Below, one piece after another: positions 23,651-32,905 of a stretch of 64,000 bases of DNA. A program made the position numbers and the translations under genes. The first letter of the stretch is position 1. Each line of letters begins with the position of its first letter. This DNA is from Vulcanimicrobiota bacterium (GTDB lineage Bacteria; Vulcanimicrobiota; Xenobia; Xenobiales; JADMJV01), in the NCBI GenBank assembly GCA_019637395.1, contig JAHBVR010000016.1:124001-188000 (forward strand), written 5' to 3'. The notes under the pieces were generated by a model. That model did no database searches, was not told where the DNA came from, and was given only the letters and a program-made list of their open reading frames with translations.

Positions 23651-26200
23651 ATGAAGAAATCCACCTTTTTTGCGGCCGCGTTGGCCCTGGTTCCCGTCCT
23701 GGCCATGGCGGCTCCTCTGTTTCCCGATGCGAAAAACGACCACTGGGCGGCCGACGCGCTACGCCGACTGGCGGCCCAAGGCCTGGTGGAAGGCTACCCC
23801 GATGGGACCTTCAAGGGCGACCGGGCCGCCAGCCGCTATGAAGTGGCCATGGTGGTGGCTCGTTTGTTGGCCAAGATGGAACAGGCCAATGCGACTTTCG
23901 CCACCAAAGAACAACTCGAAGAAGTGCGCAAGCTGGCCCTGGCCCTCAAAGATGAGCTGGCCGCTTTGGGTGTGCGTGTCACCAACCTGGAAGAGAACGT
24001 GGGCCGTCTGGACGAACGGGTTTCCGAACTCGAACGCATCACCTTCTACGGCAGCTTCGAATCGCGGGTCACCGCCCAGTCTTTCCACAACGACGGCCAA
24101 CCTGACAATGACTTTTCGCGTGGCGGGGCCGGCGTGGCCGGCAACCCCTACCTGAATTACAACACGACGGTTGGAAGCTCGGTGGGAGCCACCTTGCGCC
24201 CCCAGATCCAGGGAGTGATCCCGGTGGTCGATTACCGCAACGGCCGCGCTCTGGTCAACGGCGTCGGCTACACGGCGGTGGCCCGCCTGGGCCTGAAAAA
24301 TCGCATCGACGCCGACAATGAATTCGGTCTGGAAATTGCCGGCTATACCGCCCAGGGCAATCAAAACATCGATTCTTATTGGGGAGCCAGCGCTCCCTAT
24401 CTGGCCAATCCCTGGACCGCCAATCAGACGGCGCTGGGGCTGGGCGGTCAAAACAACGCCCCCTGGAGCCGGGTGGTCTTCGACCACGCCTGGTATGAGC
24501 ACAAACCCAGCAAGACTCGCCTGACCCTCGGCTATTACGACACCCTGCGGATGGATCCGTTCATTTACGCCGGTCAGACCAATAACAATGCCTATGGTCC
24601 GGCGCGTTTCGGCGGCTTTGGCCTGCAACTACTGGGTCAATTTGACCTGGGCGAAGATCAAGATCTCAAGTACGAGCTCTTTGGCAGTCGCTTCGGCGAC
24701 GGCGGCAACGTCTACGCCGGCACCAACTATACCCAGCTCACCTTCGGCGGCGATCTGATGTACCGCAACCACAATTGGGACGCCAAGTTCAACTGGGTGC
24801 GCTACTATGGAGATTCGCCCGAGGCCAATGGTCCGCTGGTCGGGCTGCAAAATATCACCAATGTGGCCTATCTTAACTCGGCCGGCTGGTCCCAAACCCA
24901 GTGGGTGAATCCGCCCGGTTATTTTGCCGGCCAGACGCAGGTGTTGGGTGCCGGCCAGGTCGCCAATGGGGCCTTCGTGCCCAATCAGGTGGATATTCGA
25001 CCGATTGCCGGCTGGAACGGTAACGCCGACAATACCCTGGGGATCACTACCGGAGCCGGCAATTATGGTTCGCAGAGCCAGAACACCTACGGATTGTCCA
25101 CGCACTTCTGGCTGCCGCTGGGCGAAGAAAAAAGCAAAGAAGGTCTCAAATTTACCGGCGAATACGGCCACTCCGACTTCAAGTCGAACCGCAACTCGAG
25201 CTACGTGAGCAAAGGCAACCTGGGGCGGGTCGAGTTGGCGGCGGTGCTGGATGAAGGCAACCTGACTCTGAATCTGGCCGGCATGCGCGTCGACCCCAAT
25301 TACAACCCGGCCATTTTCAATGCTTCGTTATTGGGGATCCGCTTCGTACGCAGCTACAATTTCCTGGGACGCTTCGCCCTCTATGACAACGGCAACTATC
25401 CCCAAAACCGCGAAGGCATCCTGTTCAAGGGTAACTACTGGTTCAACGAAAAGCACACTTCGGTCGGCCTCAAAGCCAACTTCCTGCAGCAAACCCAGAC
25501 CTCACTGTACGACGTGCGCGTGCCCGGCAACGGGGTCAGTCCGGGCATTCCCACCAATGCGGTCATCGGTTTCTCGCCGGGCTTCTACGACCCGATGTTC
25601 GCCGGCTTTGCCCATCCCAATCTCTACGGCACGCGCTCCGGCAACAGCTTTGACGCCAACCTCAATCCGCTGGAGAACCCCCGCGGCACGGAGCAAAATT
25701 TCGGTTTTTACGCCAAGCATATCCTGGATGAGCCCAAGTTGACCTTCGATCTGGCCCTGGAACGCAACCAGTACCGGCGCAATTCCAACCTGGGTCCCGC
25801 CCAGGGCGGCAGCCAGAACCAGGTCGACCTCAAGACCGACTACGGACTGCTGGGCCTGAGCTGGGGCGTCAACGCCGATTGGACGGTGCGTACCGGCCTG
25901 GAAGTGGTGCACGCCTACGGCCATCACGACCCGGGCGGCCTCTACAACGGCTTTGCCAACGCCACCGGCCAGACCAACTTCACCAACGTCAACTCGTTAC
26001 AAACCATTCCGTTCTTTGGCTTTGACGATCAGCTGAGCAAAAACACCAGCTGGGGAATGGACTTCCGCTACTATACCACCACCGATCACGTCGACGGAGC
26101 CGTCTACGCCGGCGCCGGCCTGGCCTCCATCGGAGCCAGCGCCAATCCCTTTGCCTGGAGCGGCCCTCAGGTCAGCAGCTACTATAAAATGACCTTTTAG
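23651..26200 (+). CDS. SLH-domain outer-membrane porin
   Basis: 849 residues. Signal peptide MKKSTFFAAALALVPVLAMA. Residues about 21-75 are an SLH domain (FPDAKNDHWAADALRRL, then GLVEGYPDGTFKGD and SRYEVAMVV). A coiled-coil stretch with heptads (AALGVRVTNLEENVGRLDER) follows to about residue 125, then a long beta-barrel-type region rich in Asn, Gly, Tyr and alternating hydrophobics, ending SSYYKMTF with the terminal Phe read by the BAM machine. The SLH domain would anchor the barrel to peptidoglycan or its secondary polymer, as in cyanobacterial and Deinococcus-type major porins. AAAGG 8 bases before the ATG. It is key evidence that the cell is diderm. Confidence 0.93.
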   Translation: MKKSTFFAAALALVPVLAMAAPLFPDAKNDHWAADALRRLAAQGLVEGYPDGTFKGDRAASRYEVAMVVARLLAKMEQANATFATKEQLEEVRKLALALKDELAALGVRVTNLEENVGRLDERVSELERITFYGSFESRVTAQSFHNDGQPDNDFSRGGAGVAGNPYLNYNTTVGSSVGATLRPQIQGVIPVVDYRNGRALVNGVGYTAVARLGLKNRIDADNEFGLEIAGYTAQGNQNIDSYWGASAPYLANPWTANQTALGLGGQNNAPWSRVVFDHAWYEHKPSKTRLTLGYYDTLRMDPFIYAGQTNNNAYGPARFGGFGLQLLGQFDLGEDQDLKYELFGSRFGDGGNVYAGTNYTQLTFGGDLMYRNHNWDAKFNWVRYYGDSPEANGPLVGLQNITNVAYLNSAGWSQTQWVNPPGYFAGQTQVLGAGQVANGAFVPNQVDIRPIAGWNGNADNTLGITTGAGNYGSQSQNTYGLSTHFWLPLGEEKSKEGLKFTGEYGHSDFKSNRNSSYVSKGNLGRVELAAVLDEGNLTLNLAGMRVDPNYNPAIFNASLLGIRFVRSYNFLGRFALYDNGNYPQNREGILFKGNYWFNEKHTSVGLKANFLQQTQTSLYDVRVPGNGVSPGIPTNAVIGFSPGFYDPMFAGFAHPNLYGTRSGNSFDANLNPLENPRGTEQNFGFYAKHILDEPKLTFDLALERNQYRRNSNLGPAQGGSQNQVDLKTDYGLLGLSWGVNADWTVRTGLEVVHAYGHHDPGGLYNGFANATGQTNFTNVNSLQTIPFFGFDDQLSKNTSWGMDFRYYTTTDHVDGAVYAGAGLASIGASANPFAWSGPQVSSYYKMTF

Positions 26201-26309
26201 GAAGCTGCCGAGACGATCGACAGGTTTAAACGATCTAAATGAACCCGCAATTTTTGATCGACCAACCTCAATAAATCCGGCTGTAGAACACCTGCCCTGG
26301 GAGCTCCGG

Positions 26310-27140
26310 GTGGTTACGCTCCATTTCTTGGGGGATTGTCTGGGTCAGCATAAGAATTGCCTTCTCATGTATACTTTGGATTCAGCCAGTCGGCAGCTCT
26401 TAGCGAGTTGGTTCGAAGAGCCGTTCTCGGTCAGCGCTCTCGAAGAGCGGGACCAGCTAGGCGGACGTTTTAGCGTGATTCGCAAGGAATCGGGCCGATG
26501 GCTGCTGCACTCCTCCCGCCGGGCCATGGTCTGGGTCCGAGTGGCGGGGGATCAGGCGGTGGCCTACCAACTCTTCGAGGGTGAAGAGGCGCGGCGACTG
26601 GACCGCGAGTTCGGGCTCTCCGCATCCAAGGGGGTCCGCAAGCTGATTGCCGATCTTGTGGTGATGGGCGGTGACCCATGGGAGGCCTTTGATGCGCTGG
26701 ATGCCGAGGTCGATGACCTGGAACTGGTGGCGGAGGGTCCGCCGCAGGTGTGGTTGGTAGGCGAAGAGGGAGTCGTGGAAGTGGATGTTTCCAACGACCG
26801 AATCACCGGTGTCAAGATCTACACGGGGTCGGCGGCTTTCGACCGGTTGCCCGAGCCTCAGCCGGCGGTCGCAGTCCCCACTACGGGCTACGCTCAGGAT
26901 CCCGGAGACCTGGTACTGCTGGCACGACGCCTGGAGAGGCAAGGAGACCTTCTGGGAGCAGCCGAGGCGGTGAAAAAGGCGCTCACGTTTATTCCCGAGG
27001 GTGCCGAGAAAGTACCAGAGGACGTCTTCATTACGGCGGCCACGTTGTGGATGTACAGGAAAGACCCCGCCATCTCTCGGGAGCAGCTTCTGGCCTGGGC
27101 AGAGTCGCTGCGGGAGCATCAAAATCGCCCCCCACTTTGA
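26310..27140 (+). CDS. Hypothetical protein with TPR-like C-terminal end
   Basis: 276 residues from GTG 26310 (GGGAG 6 bases upstream); ATG 26367 (MYTLDSASRQLL) is a second candidate. The first 180 residues are mixed alpha/beta with many Glu/Asp and Trp (SGRWLLHSSRRAMVWVRVAG). Residues about 205-250 form two helices like one TPR unit (PGDLVLLARRLERQGDLLGA, then AVKKALTFIP). No signal peptide, membrane segment or known motif. I do not recognise it. Flanked by gaps of 109 and 174 bases in which I see no other gene. Confidence 0.55.
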   Translation: MVTLHFLGDCLGQHKNCLLMYTLDSASRQLLASWFEEPFSVSALEERDQLGGRFSVIRKESGRWLLHSSRRAMVWVRVAGDQAVAYQLFEGEEARRLDREFGLSASKGVRKLIADLVVMGGDPWEAFDALDAEVDDLELVAEGPPQVWLVGEEGVVEVDVSNDRITGVKIYTGSAAFDRLPEPQPAVAVPTTGYAQDPGDLVLLARRLERQGDLLGAAEAVKKALTFIPEGAEKVPEDVFITAATLWMYRKDPAISREQLLAWAESLREHQNRPPL

Positions 27141-27314
27141 AACCTCGCCCATCACAATACAGACCGATCTCATTTCCGTTCGGGTCAAGAAAGTAGCGTC
27201 GAAACCGCCCGTCAGCAGACGAACGCCGCGTAGGAGCTGACAGAAAATCCCAAACCTGGCAAAATGACCTTCTAACTGAAGGAAGCCCCTTCCACTTAGC
27301 CAAAGTCGGCAGCG

Positions 27315-28466
27315 ATGAGCGCTCTCGAGTTGTCAGTGGTCATGCCCTGCTTGAATGAAGCGCGCACGGTGGTCACCTGCATCAAAAAGGCGCTCGATTT
27401 TATGGAGCGCAACGGAGTGGCCGGCGAGGTCATCATTGCCGACAACGGCAGCACCGACGGCTCACAGCAATTGGCCGAAGAGGCCGGTGCCCGAGTGGTG
27501 CCGGTCAGCGAAAAGGGCTACGGCAACGCGTTGATGGGTGGATTCCGGGCTGCTCGGGGCCGCTACATCGTGATGGGCGACGCCGACGATAGTTACGACT
27601 TCTCTTCGCTGGAGCCATTTTTGGAAAAGCTGCGCGAGGGCCACCAACTGGTAATGGGCAACCGCTTCCGCGGCGGTATTGATGCCGGCGCCATGCCCAT
27701 TCATCACCGCTATCTGGGCAATCCCGTGCTCACCGGCATCGGGCGCCTCTTCTTCAACAGCAAGATGGGCGACTTTCACTGCGGCCTGCGGGGCTTTCAT
27801 CGCGATATTCTGGAAACTCTCGATCTGCGCACCACCGGCATGGAGTTTGCCAGCGAACTGGTGGTCAAATCGGAACTTAACCAGCTCAAAATCTGCGAGG
27901 TGCCTACCCGGCTGGCCAAAGACGGACGCGGCCGCCCACCCCACCTCAATAGCTGGCGCGACGGCTGGCGCCACCTGCGCTTTCTCTTGCTCTACAGTCC
28001 GCGCTGGCTCTTTTACTATCCCGGCACGCTGTTGGTGTTGGTGGGATTGTTCCTGTTCGGCTGGCTACTACCCGGGCCCAAGTATTTCCTCAACATCCAA
28101 TTTGACGTGCACACCCTGCTTTACGCCTCCGGGTTCCTTCTCTTGGGCACCCAGGCCATTATGTTCGGATTCTTCGCCCGCGTCTTCGCCATCAGCGAAG
28201 GCCTGATGCCCAAAGATCCCCGGCTGGACAGTCAACTGGACGGCCTGCCCCTGGAAAAAGGACTGATCGTCGGCACCCTGTTGATCCTGTGCGGCCTCTT
28301 CGGCTCGCTGCTGGCGCTGGGCGCCTGGCGCTCCCTCGGCTACGGCGACCTCGACGTCAGCTCCAGCGAACGCCTGGTCATTCCCTCGGTCACCATGTTG
28401 CTCTTGGGCGGGCAGCTGATCATGGGCAGCTTTTTCTTAAGCCTGTTAAGACTCGGCCGCCGCTAG
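27315..28466 (+). CDS. Family 2 glycosyltransferase with C-terminal membrane segments (DPM1/GtrB-like)
   Basis: 383 residues. GT2 domain: ELSVVMPCLNEARTV at the N-terminus, IIADNGSTDGS (nucleotide-binding Asp), VMGDADDSYDF (DxD-type metal site), then GNRFRGGIDAGAMP and HCGLRGFHRDIL. After residue 225 come four hydrophobic segments. This is the arrangement of enzymes that move sugar from UDP- or GDP-sugar onto polyprenyl phosphate on the inner leaflet. The product could feed GT-C enzymes such as the one at 1-1243. Start ATG 27315, weak Shine-Dalgarno. Stands alone. Confidence 0.9.
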   Translation: MSALELSVVMPCLNEARTVVTCIKKALDFMERNGVAGEVIIADNGSTDGSQQLAEEAGARVVPVSEKGYGNALMGGFRAARGRYIVMGDADDSYDFSSLEPFLEKLREGHQLVMGNRFRGGIDAGAMPIHHRYLGNPVLTGIGRLFFNSKMGDFHCGLRGFHRDILETLDLRTTGMEFASELVVKSELNQLKICEVPTRLAKDGRGRPPHLNSWRDGWRHLRFLLLYSPRWLFYYPGTLLVLVGLFLFGWLLPGPKYFLNIQFDVHTLLYASGFLLLGTQAIMFGFFARVFAISEGLMPKDPRLDSQLDGLPLEKGLIVGTLLILCGLFGSLLALGAWRSLGYGDLDVSSSERLVIPSVTMLLLGGQLIMGSFFLSLLRLGRR

Positions 28467-28566
28467 AAGCGGCCGCGCCAGCAATCGACCCAAGCTCAGA
28501 CTTGCCATAAATCATGGCATAGCCAACAAAAACTTCCACGTTCCGCTTTCCGAGGAGCTCTACTCG

Positions 28567-28791
28567 ATGCTCCATACCGAGGCTGCACCGCGGGGGGAGG
28601 CGCGGAACCCGGGTCCCACCACAGTCTTTATGCCCTCAGGCACTGCCAATCTGAACCGAGATAGCCTCGTTCTGGCCCATCAGACTACGACCATGGACCG
28701 TTCGAAGCTGACCGCCAGGGTCGGCTCGTTGCCAGAATTGACGCTATGCGCGGCGGAAAGAGCTTTGCTGCACGCACTGGCCATCAAGTGA
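28567..28791 (+). CDS. Possible small protein, doubtful
   Basis: 74 codons from ATG 28567 with GAGGAG 9 bases upstream, the only reason to keep it. No recognisable motif, mixed codon use, and the last 48 bases overlap the convergent gene at 28744-29214. The rest of this 277-base gap holds an imperfect hairpin at the end of the GT2 gene (GGCCGC/GCGGCC, about 28455-28476) and TGCCAT/ATGGCA at 28504-28519. Confidence 0.25.
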   Translation: MLHTEAAPRGEARNPGPTTVFMPSGTANLNRDSLVLAHQTTTMDRSKLTARVGSLPELTLCAAERALLHALAIK

Positions 28792-29214
28792 GGTGATGAG
28801 CCACTCCTGGACCTGGGCGTCCTGGTTGTCGATCTGGTAGCGGCGCAGGCGCAGCCCGGCTTCATCCTGGACTGACTCGTAGCGCACCACCCGGTTGTCG
28901 TTCTGGCTGCTTTCGCGCTGAGTGCAGGCCAGCGGCACGCCGTTGGGATCACCGCCGGGCAGCATGGACTCGCATACGTAAAGGCTGTTCTTGTAGACCT
29001 CGGCCTGGTAGCGGGCCGGGTGATTGTAGACATCCAGTTTGCCGGCACGCGGGTCGCGGTCGGCCGAGTTCTGATCGTAGGCTTCGAACTTATTCCAGTC
29101 CGATTCCACCTGATTCAGGATCTGCTGCGCCTGACCCGGGGCCAGCGGCCGAGCGGGCACTCGCGAGAAGTCCACGCTGGCGAACTGGCGTCTCAAAGTC
29201 GGATTGACGATCAT
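28744..29214 (-). CDS. Hypothetical soluble protein
   Basis: 156 residues from ATG 29214. Starts MIVNPTLRRQFASVDFSRVP, like the start of the calpain-like protein (VNPVLRQQ). No signal peptide or membrane helix. Two Cys (YVCESMLPGG, LACTQRES) might form a disulphide. The C-terminal half is predicted beta-rich by alternation (VVRYESVQ, LRLRRYQI, EWLITSL). No known family. Divergent from the M14 peptidase at 29296. Confidence 0.6.
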   Translation of the reverse strand: MIVNPTLRRQFASVDFSRVPARPLAPGQAQQILNQVESDWNKFEAYDQNSADRDPRAGKLDVYNHPARYQAEVYKNSLYVCESMLPGGDPNGVPLACTQRESSQNDNRVVRYESVQDEAGLRLRRYQIDNQDAQVQEWLITSLDGQCVQQSSFRRA

Positions 29215-29295
29215 TACCCGGGCAGTGTAACCCGGACAACCGGCTATTCACAAGTTAGACACGTGGTGAATTCTGGGGGCTGGTAATCTGTTCAT

Positions 29296-30471
29296 ATGAA
29301 GATTCAAAATCAACCCACCGTCAAATCAGGGGGACTGCCGTCTCCGCTGCGAGGACCATCGTTCAGCCAATATTCCCAAGCCGACCAGGCCATCCTCAAA
29401 GACCTGTACGACCAGGGCGACCTGCGCGAGAACGCGGATGTGGGTAGGGTTTTGCAAGAATACAAAAATTCGCTCAGCGGCGCCCCCCGGGTGGAAGGCG
29501 CCACCGGCTACCACACCTACGAAGAAATGAATGCCGCTCTGCGCGAGCTGGCCGAGCGTTTTCCCGACAAAGCCGAAGTGGTGTCGCTGGGCCAAAGCGG
29601 CGAAGGCCGGGAAATCTACGCTCTGCGCGTGGGCAACCAGGATGAGACCAATTCCAAACCTGGTATCGTCATCACCGGCTGCCATCATGCTCGCGAATGG
29701 ATGACCGTGGAAGTGCCGCTGCACACGGCTACCAACATGCTGGAGAACTATGATAGCGATCCGGCCTCGCAAGAACGGGTCGACAAAACCGTCACCTGGT
29801 TCGTCCCCATGGTCAACCCGGACGGCTACGAATTCAGCCGCACTAAGAACAGTTGGTGGCGCAAGACCCGCCGCCCCATTCAGGAAACCGGCTGCCCCAA
29901 CCTGAAAGGCAACTACGGAGTCGATCCCAACCGCAACTACTGGGATGGCAAGCCGGAGAACTTCGAACTCTACCGTCCGGCCGGCGACACGCCCTGCTCC
30001 ACCGCCGATGATTTCGGCGGCGGCAAGACTAGCGACAATCCCAAGGCCGACACCTACCGCGGACCCTCAGGCGGCTCCGAACCGGAAGTCCAGGCCCTGC
30101 TCAACCTGGAATTGAACCCGGCCAACAACATCAAGGGCGTAATCGACTACCACAGCTATGGCGATATGATTTTGTATCCCTACGGCAGTAAAGAGCTGCC
30201 TTCCGACCGCCTGGAAATCTACCGCGACATCGGCGGCAAAATCAATCAAGCGCTAGGGAACAAGTTCGATCTCATGCCGAGCAGCGACCTCTACCCCACC
30301 AGTGGTGGCTCCAATGACCTCCACGAAGCCAACGGCATCCTGGGCTTGACTCTGGAGATCGGTCGCAGCTTTCAGCCGCCCGCCTGGGAGATTCCCAAGC
30401 AGACTGCCTACATCACGCCCGCTAACCTGGTCTTTATTGACGAGATCAAGTCACGCTTCACACAAGCGTGA
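29296..30471 (+). CDS. Zinc carboxypeptidase, M14 family
   Basis: 391 residues. An N-terminal segment of about 70 residues without a classical signal peptide (MKIQNQPTVKSGG) precedes the M14 domain. Metal ligands: HHARE (His-x2-Glu) and the third His in DYHSYGD; substrate Arg in VDPNRNY; catalytic Glu in LTLEIGRSF. The domain reads like carboxypeptidase A/T, which removes C-terminal residues with one Zn2+. The N-terminus could be a pro-segment. Its stop overlaps the next start (GTGA), so it is in an operon with the AI-2E-type permease. The polar M-K-I-Q-N start recurs elsewhere in the window. Confidence 0.92.
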   Translation: MKIQNQPTVKSGGLPSPLRGPSFSQYSQADQAILKDLYDQGDLRENADVGRVLQEYKNSLSGAPRVEGATGYHTYEEMNAALRELAERFPDKAEVVSLGQSGEGREIYALRVGNQDETNSKPGIVITGCHHAREWMTVEVPLHTATNMLENYDSDPASQERVDKTVTWFVPMVNPDGYEFSRTKNSWWRKTRRPIQETGCPNLKGNYGVDPNRNYWDGKPENFELYRPAGDTPCSTADDFGGGKTSDNPKADTYRGPSGGSEPEVQALLNLELNPANNIKGVIDYHSYGDMILYPYGSKELPSDRLEIYRDIGGKINQALGNKFDLMPSSDLYPTSGGSNDLHEANGILGLTLEIGRSFQPPAWEIPKQTAYITPANLVFIDEIKSRFTQA

Positions 30472-31607
30472 ACTCCCGCTGGTTCCTCCTTCTCGGCCTG
30501 ACGGCCGTGATGCTGCAGTTGTGCTGGCAGATCCTGACCCCGTTTCTGTCCATTTTGTTATGGGCCTCAGTACTGGTGCTGGTCTTTTATCCCGTTTACC
30601 GGCGCATCCTGGATAAGCTTACCGGACGCACCACCGCCGCCTCCATCCTGACCACCTTGCTGGTGCTGGCCACCATCATTTTGCCTATGGTGGTGGTGAC
30701 CGGGATGGTGGTGGGCGAATTGGAATCGACGGCCCGCGAAATCCAGGCGGAGATTCCGCGCCACCTGGAGCGCCTACCCGAGTTCCTGGAACTCGTCTAC
30801 CGCTACACCGGCATGACCCAGGACGAACTCAAGCGGGCGGTGCAGACGGGGGCCCGCACCAGCAGTCAGACGCTGCTGGGAGGCTTGCTCAGTGTAGTCG
30901 GCGGCGCGGTGGGCTTTCTCGTCAATCTGGGCTTCGTCAGTTTCACCATGTTCTATCTCTTTATCGACGGTGACAAGGCTGTGCAGAGCCTGCGCGACTG
31001 GCTGCCGTTGGAACGCTCGCAAAGTCAAGCGCTGCTGGTGCGCGCCGGCGAGATCATCAGCGCCAGCGTCTACGGGGTGGTGGTGCTGGCCGTCATTCAA
31101 GGCTCGCTGGGAGGCCTGATGTTCTGGTGGCTCGGATTGCCTTCGCCCCTGCTCTGGGGCGTGGTCATGATTTTGTTCGCCACCATTCCCATGCTGGGCA
31201 CTTTCGTGATCTGGGTGCCGGCCGCCATCTACCTGGGCCTCAACGGCCATATCATCAAGGCCTTGATTCTCACCCTCTGGGGTTCGGTGGTGATCGGCAT
31301 GTCGGATAACCTGCTACGCCCTACCCTGGTGGGCAAAAAAGCCAAGATGCACGACCTCATGATCTTCTTCGCCGTTTTAGGGGGCCTGCGCGCCTTCGGC
31401 GTGCTGGGAATCCTTATGGGACCCGTGGTTCTGGCGGTTTCCCTGACGCTACTGGAGGCCTTCCGCCGGGCCGATCCGATGCGCTCCCCCGAGCCCTCGG
31501 TGGAGCTGGACCTGGCCGTCAGCCTTCCTCTGGTGGAGCCCATGACGGTCTCGAGTCCGCCCCCTCCGGACGACGAGCCCACCACTCCAGAGCCGCCGCC
31601 TGAGTAG
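30468..31607 (+). CDS. AI-2E family transporter (TqsA/PerM-like)
   Basis: 379 residues from GTG 30468 within the M14 stop. About seven to eight membrane segments with the family layout: two at the N-terminus, a soluble linker (residues 80-130), then LGFVSFTMFYLFIDGDKAV, IPMLGTFVIWVPAAIYL and the C-terminal block (DNLLRPTLVGKKAKMHDL, then FFAVLGGLRAFGVLGILMGP). Members export autoinducer-2 or act as sodium/proton antiporters; the substrate is open. The last 45 residues are Pro/Glu-rich and variable (PPPPDDEPTTPEPPPE) and overlap the convergent GrpB gene by 89 bases. Confidence 0.9.
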   Translation: MNSRWFLLLGLTAVMLQLCWQILTPFLSILLWASVLVLVFYPVYRRILDKLTGRTTAASILTTLLVLATIILPMVVVTGMVVGELESTAREIQAEIPRHLERLPEFLELVYRYTGMTQDELKRAVQTGARTSSQTLLGGLLSVVGGAVGFLVNLGFVSFTMFYLFIDGDKAVQSLRDWLPLERSQSQALLVRAGEIISASVYGVVVLAVIQGSLGGLMFWWLGLPSPLLWGVVMILFATIPMLGTFVIWVPAAIYLGLNGHIIKALILTLWGSVVIGMSDNLLRPTLVGKKAKMHDLMIFFAVLGGLRAFGVLGILMGPVVLAVSLTLLEAFRRADPMRSPEPSVELDLAVSLPLVEPMTVSSPPPPDDEPTTPEPPPE

Positions 31608-32097
31608 CCTGAATCCATGCGCTTTTGCAGTCGGTGTAACCATAGGCATCCTCTCGGTAGCGCTCGGCGCAGGCTTGTTTGATTCTTTCGTAGTCCCGGG
31701 CCATCTCGGGATGGGCTCGTAGATAATCTCGGAAAGCCAGGTGGCGCACTAATTGTTCATCGCCGCTGAGAAAACAGTGCACGTTGACACGCCGCCAGCC
31801 GTCACCGCCGGTCTGTGGGCAGAAACGCCGGCGCGGGATGCCGTAGTCGCCCCAATACTCGAACCCGGCCGCTTCAATCTGAGGCTGCATCTCATCCAGC
31901 CACTCCAGAGAAGTCACTTCCGGCAGCAGATCGATAATGGGCTTGGCCTGAATCCCCGGAATCGAAGTGGAGCCGATATGATGGATGCCGATCAAGCGCC
32001 GATCGCGACCGAGCGCGGCGGCAAAACGCTCGGCCTCGCGCACGGCCTGCTCGGCCCAGTCCCCACGATGATCCAACAATTCAACTTTGGTGCTCAT
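31519..32097 (-). CDS. GrpB family protein (UPF0157)
   Basis: 192 residues from ATG 32097 (MSTKVELLDHRGDW). GrpB/UPF0157 signature HHIGSTSIPGIQAKPIIDLL (GS-x-x-PG-x-x-AKP-x-x-D) is a nucleotidyltransferase-type core; later RRVNVHCFLSGDEQLVRHLA fits the family. The function of GrpB is not established; members are sometimes fused to CoaE or other kinases. The longer frame to 32406 is antisense to the phosphatase gene. Its C-terminus overlaps the AI-2E gene end, and the extension (ADSRPSWAPPEEG) is probably variable. Confidence 0.85.
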   Translation of the reverse strand: MSTKVELLDHRGDWAEQAVREAERFAAALGRDRRLIGIHHIGSTSIPGIQAKPIIDLLPEVTSLEWLDEMQPQIEAAGFEYWGDYGIPRRRFCPQTGGDGWRRVNVHCFLSGDEQLVRHLAFRDYLRAHPEMARDYERIKQACAERYREDAYGYTDCKSAWIQATQAAALEWWARRPEGADSRPSWAPPEEG

Positions 32098-32134
32098 GAA
32101 AAGGCAATTGTCAGCCCGCGGCAAAATACCCTGG

Positions 32135-32644
32135 ATGAAAAAATTTCTATTAGTGGCCCTTTTGATGGTGGCGCCGGCCCTGGCCGATCCCCCCGGGCAC
32201 AACGTCCACCTGGTGGTGAAAAAAGAGCACAACTCGTTTTGGCGCGGCGGCGGTCCCACCCGCGAAACCATGCTGGCGCTACAGGCCAGCGCCAAGGAAC
32301 TCAACCATCCGGTCACTCTCATCGATCTGCGCCATCCCCCTTTTGACGACGACTGGATCAGCCACGCCGGCCGCCTCAACCCTACCGGGGAGGAGAAGAT
32401 GGCCAAAGAACTCGGCCTGCGCTACCACTCCATCAGCGCCCTGGACAAGGGCCTGATCAAGCTCATCGACGAGGCCCTGGCTCAGGGAGACGTCTACATT
32501 CACTGCCACTACGGCGTCAACCGCACCGGCTTTGCCGTCGGGCGCTACGCCACCGCCCGCGAACTGGAAGTGGACCGGTCCAAGCTGGGCGAGCGCGACT
32601 GGAAACAGGGAGTGGCATTTCAGAAACGCCTGATGGGACAGTAG
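32135..32644 (+). CDS. Secreted dual-specificity-type protein phosphatase
   Basis: 169 residues from ATG 32135. Signal peptide MKKFLLVALLMVAPALA. Active site YIHCHYGVNRTGFAVGRY, the C-x5-R loop of the tyrosine/dual-specificity phosphatase superfamily, near residue 128; a general-acid Asp may be in FDDDWISH. Exported phosphatases of this type act on phosphotyrosine, phosphoinositides or inositol phosphates. Separated from GrpB by 37 bases (divergent). Monocistronic; the 261 bases after it hold no gene or clear terminator. Confidence 0.85.
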   Translation: MKKFLLVALLMVAPALADPPGHNVHLVVKKEHNSFWRGGGPTRETMLALQASAKELNHPVTLIDLRHPPFDDDWISHAGRLNPTGEEKMAKELGLRYHSISALDKGLIKLIDEALAQGDVYIHCHYGVNRTGFAVGRYATARELEVDRSKLGERDWKQGVAFQKRLMGQ

Positions 32645-32905
32645 CAAGACTCAGGACATGGTTACCCGCGGTATCAAGACCAAATCGGCGCTCAGGTCAG
32701 GTCAAAACTGGCCTTGAGGAGCCCATAGAGTAAATTCCTGACGTAGAGTCGTTTGAATTTCGGCCTCCCCCTTTACGCTGCCGCCAGAAATGCCAGTGGC
32801 CAGCCGCGAGATCGCCATGCGTTGAGGTTCGGTTGAGGATCCTCGCGGCCCTGTGTAGAAGGCCGCCTCTCCAGGGGAGTTTGGTCAAAGGGGGAAAGGT
32901 GCCCT

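Noticed and set aside
32645-32905. Manganese or other riboswitch before the CAX antiporter
   Set aside because: Hairpins are present but none of the consensus elements of yybP-ykoY or Mg2+ riboswitches was seen.
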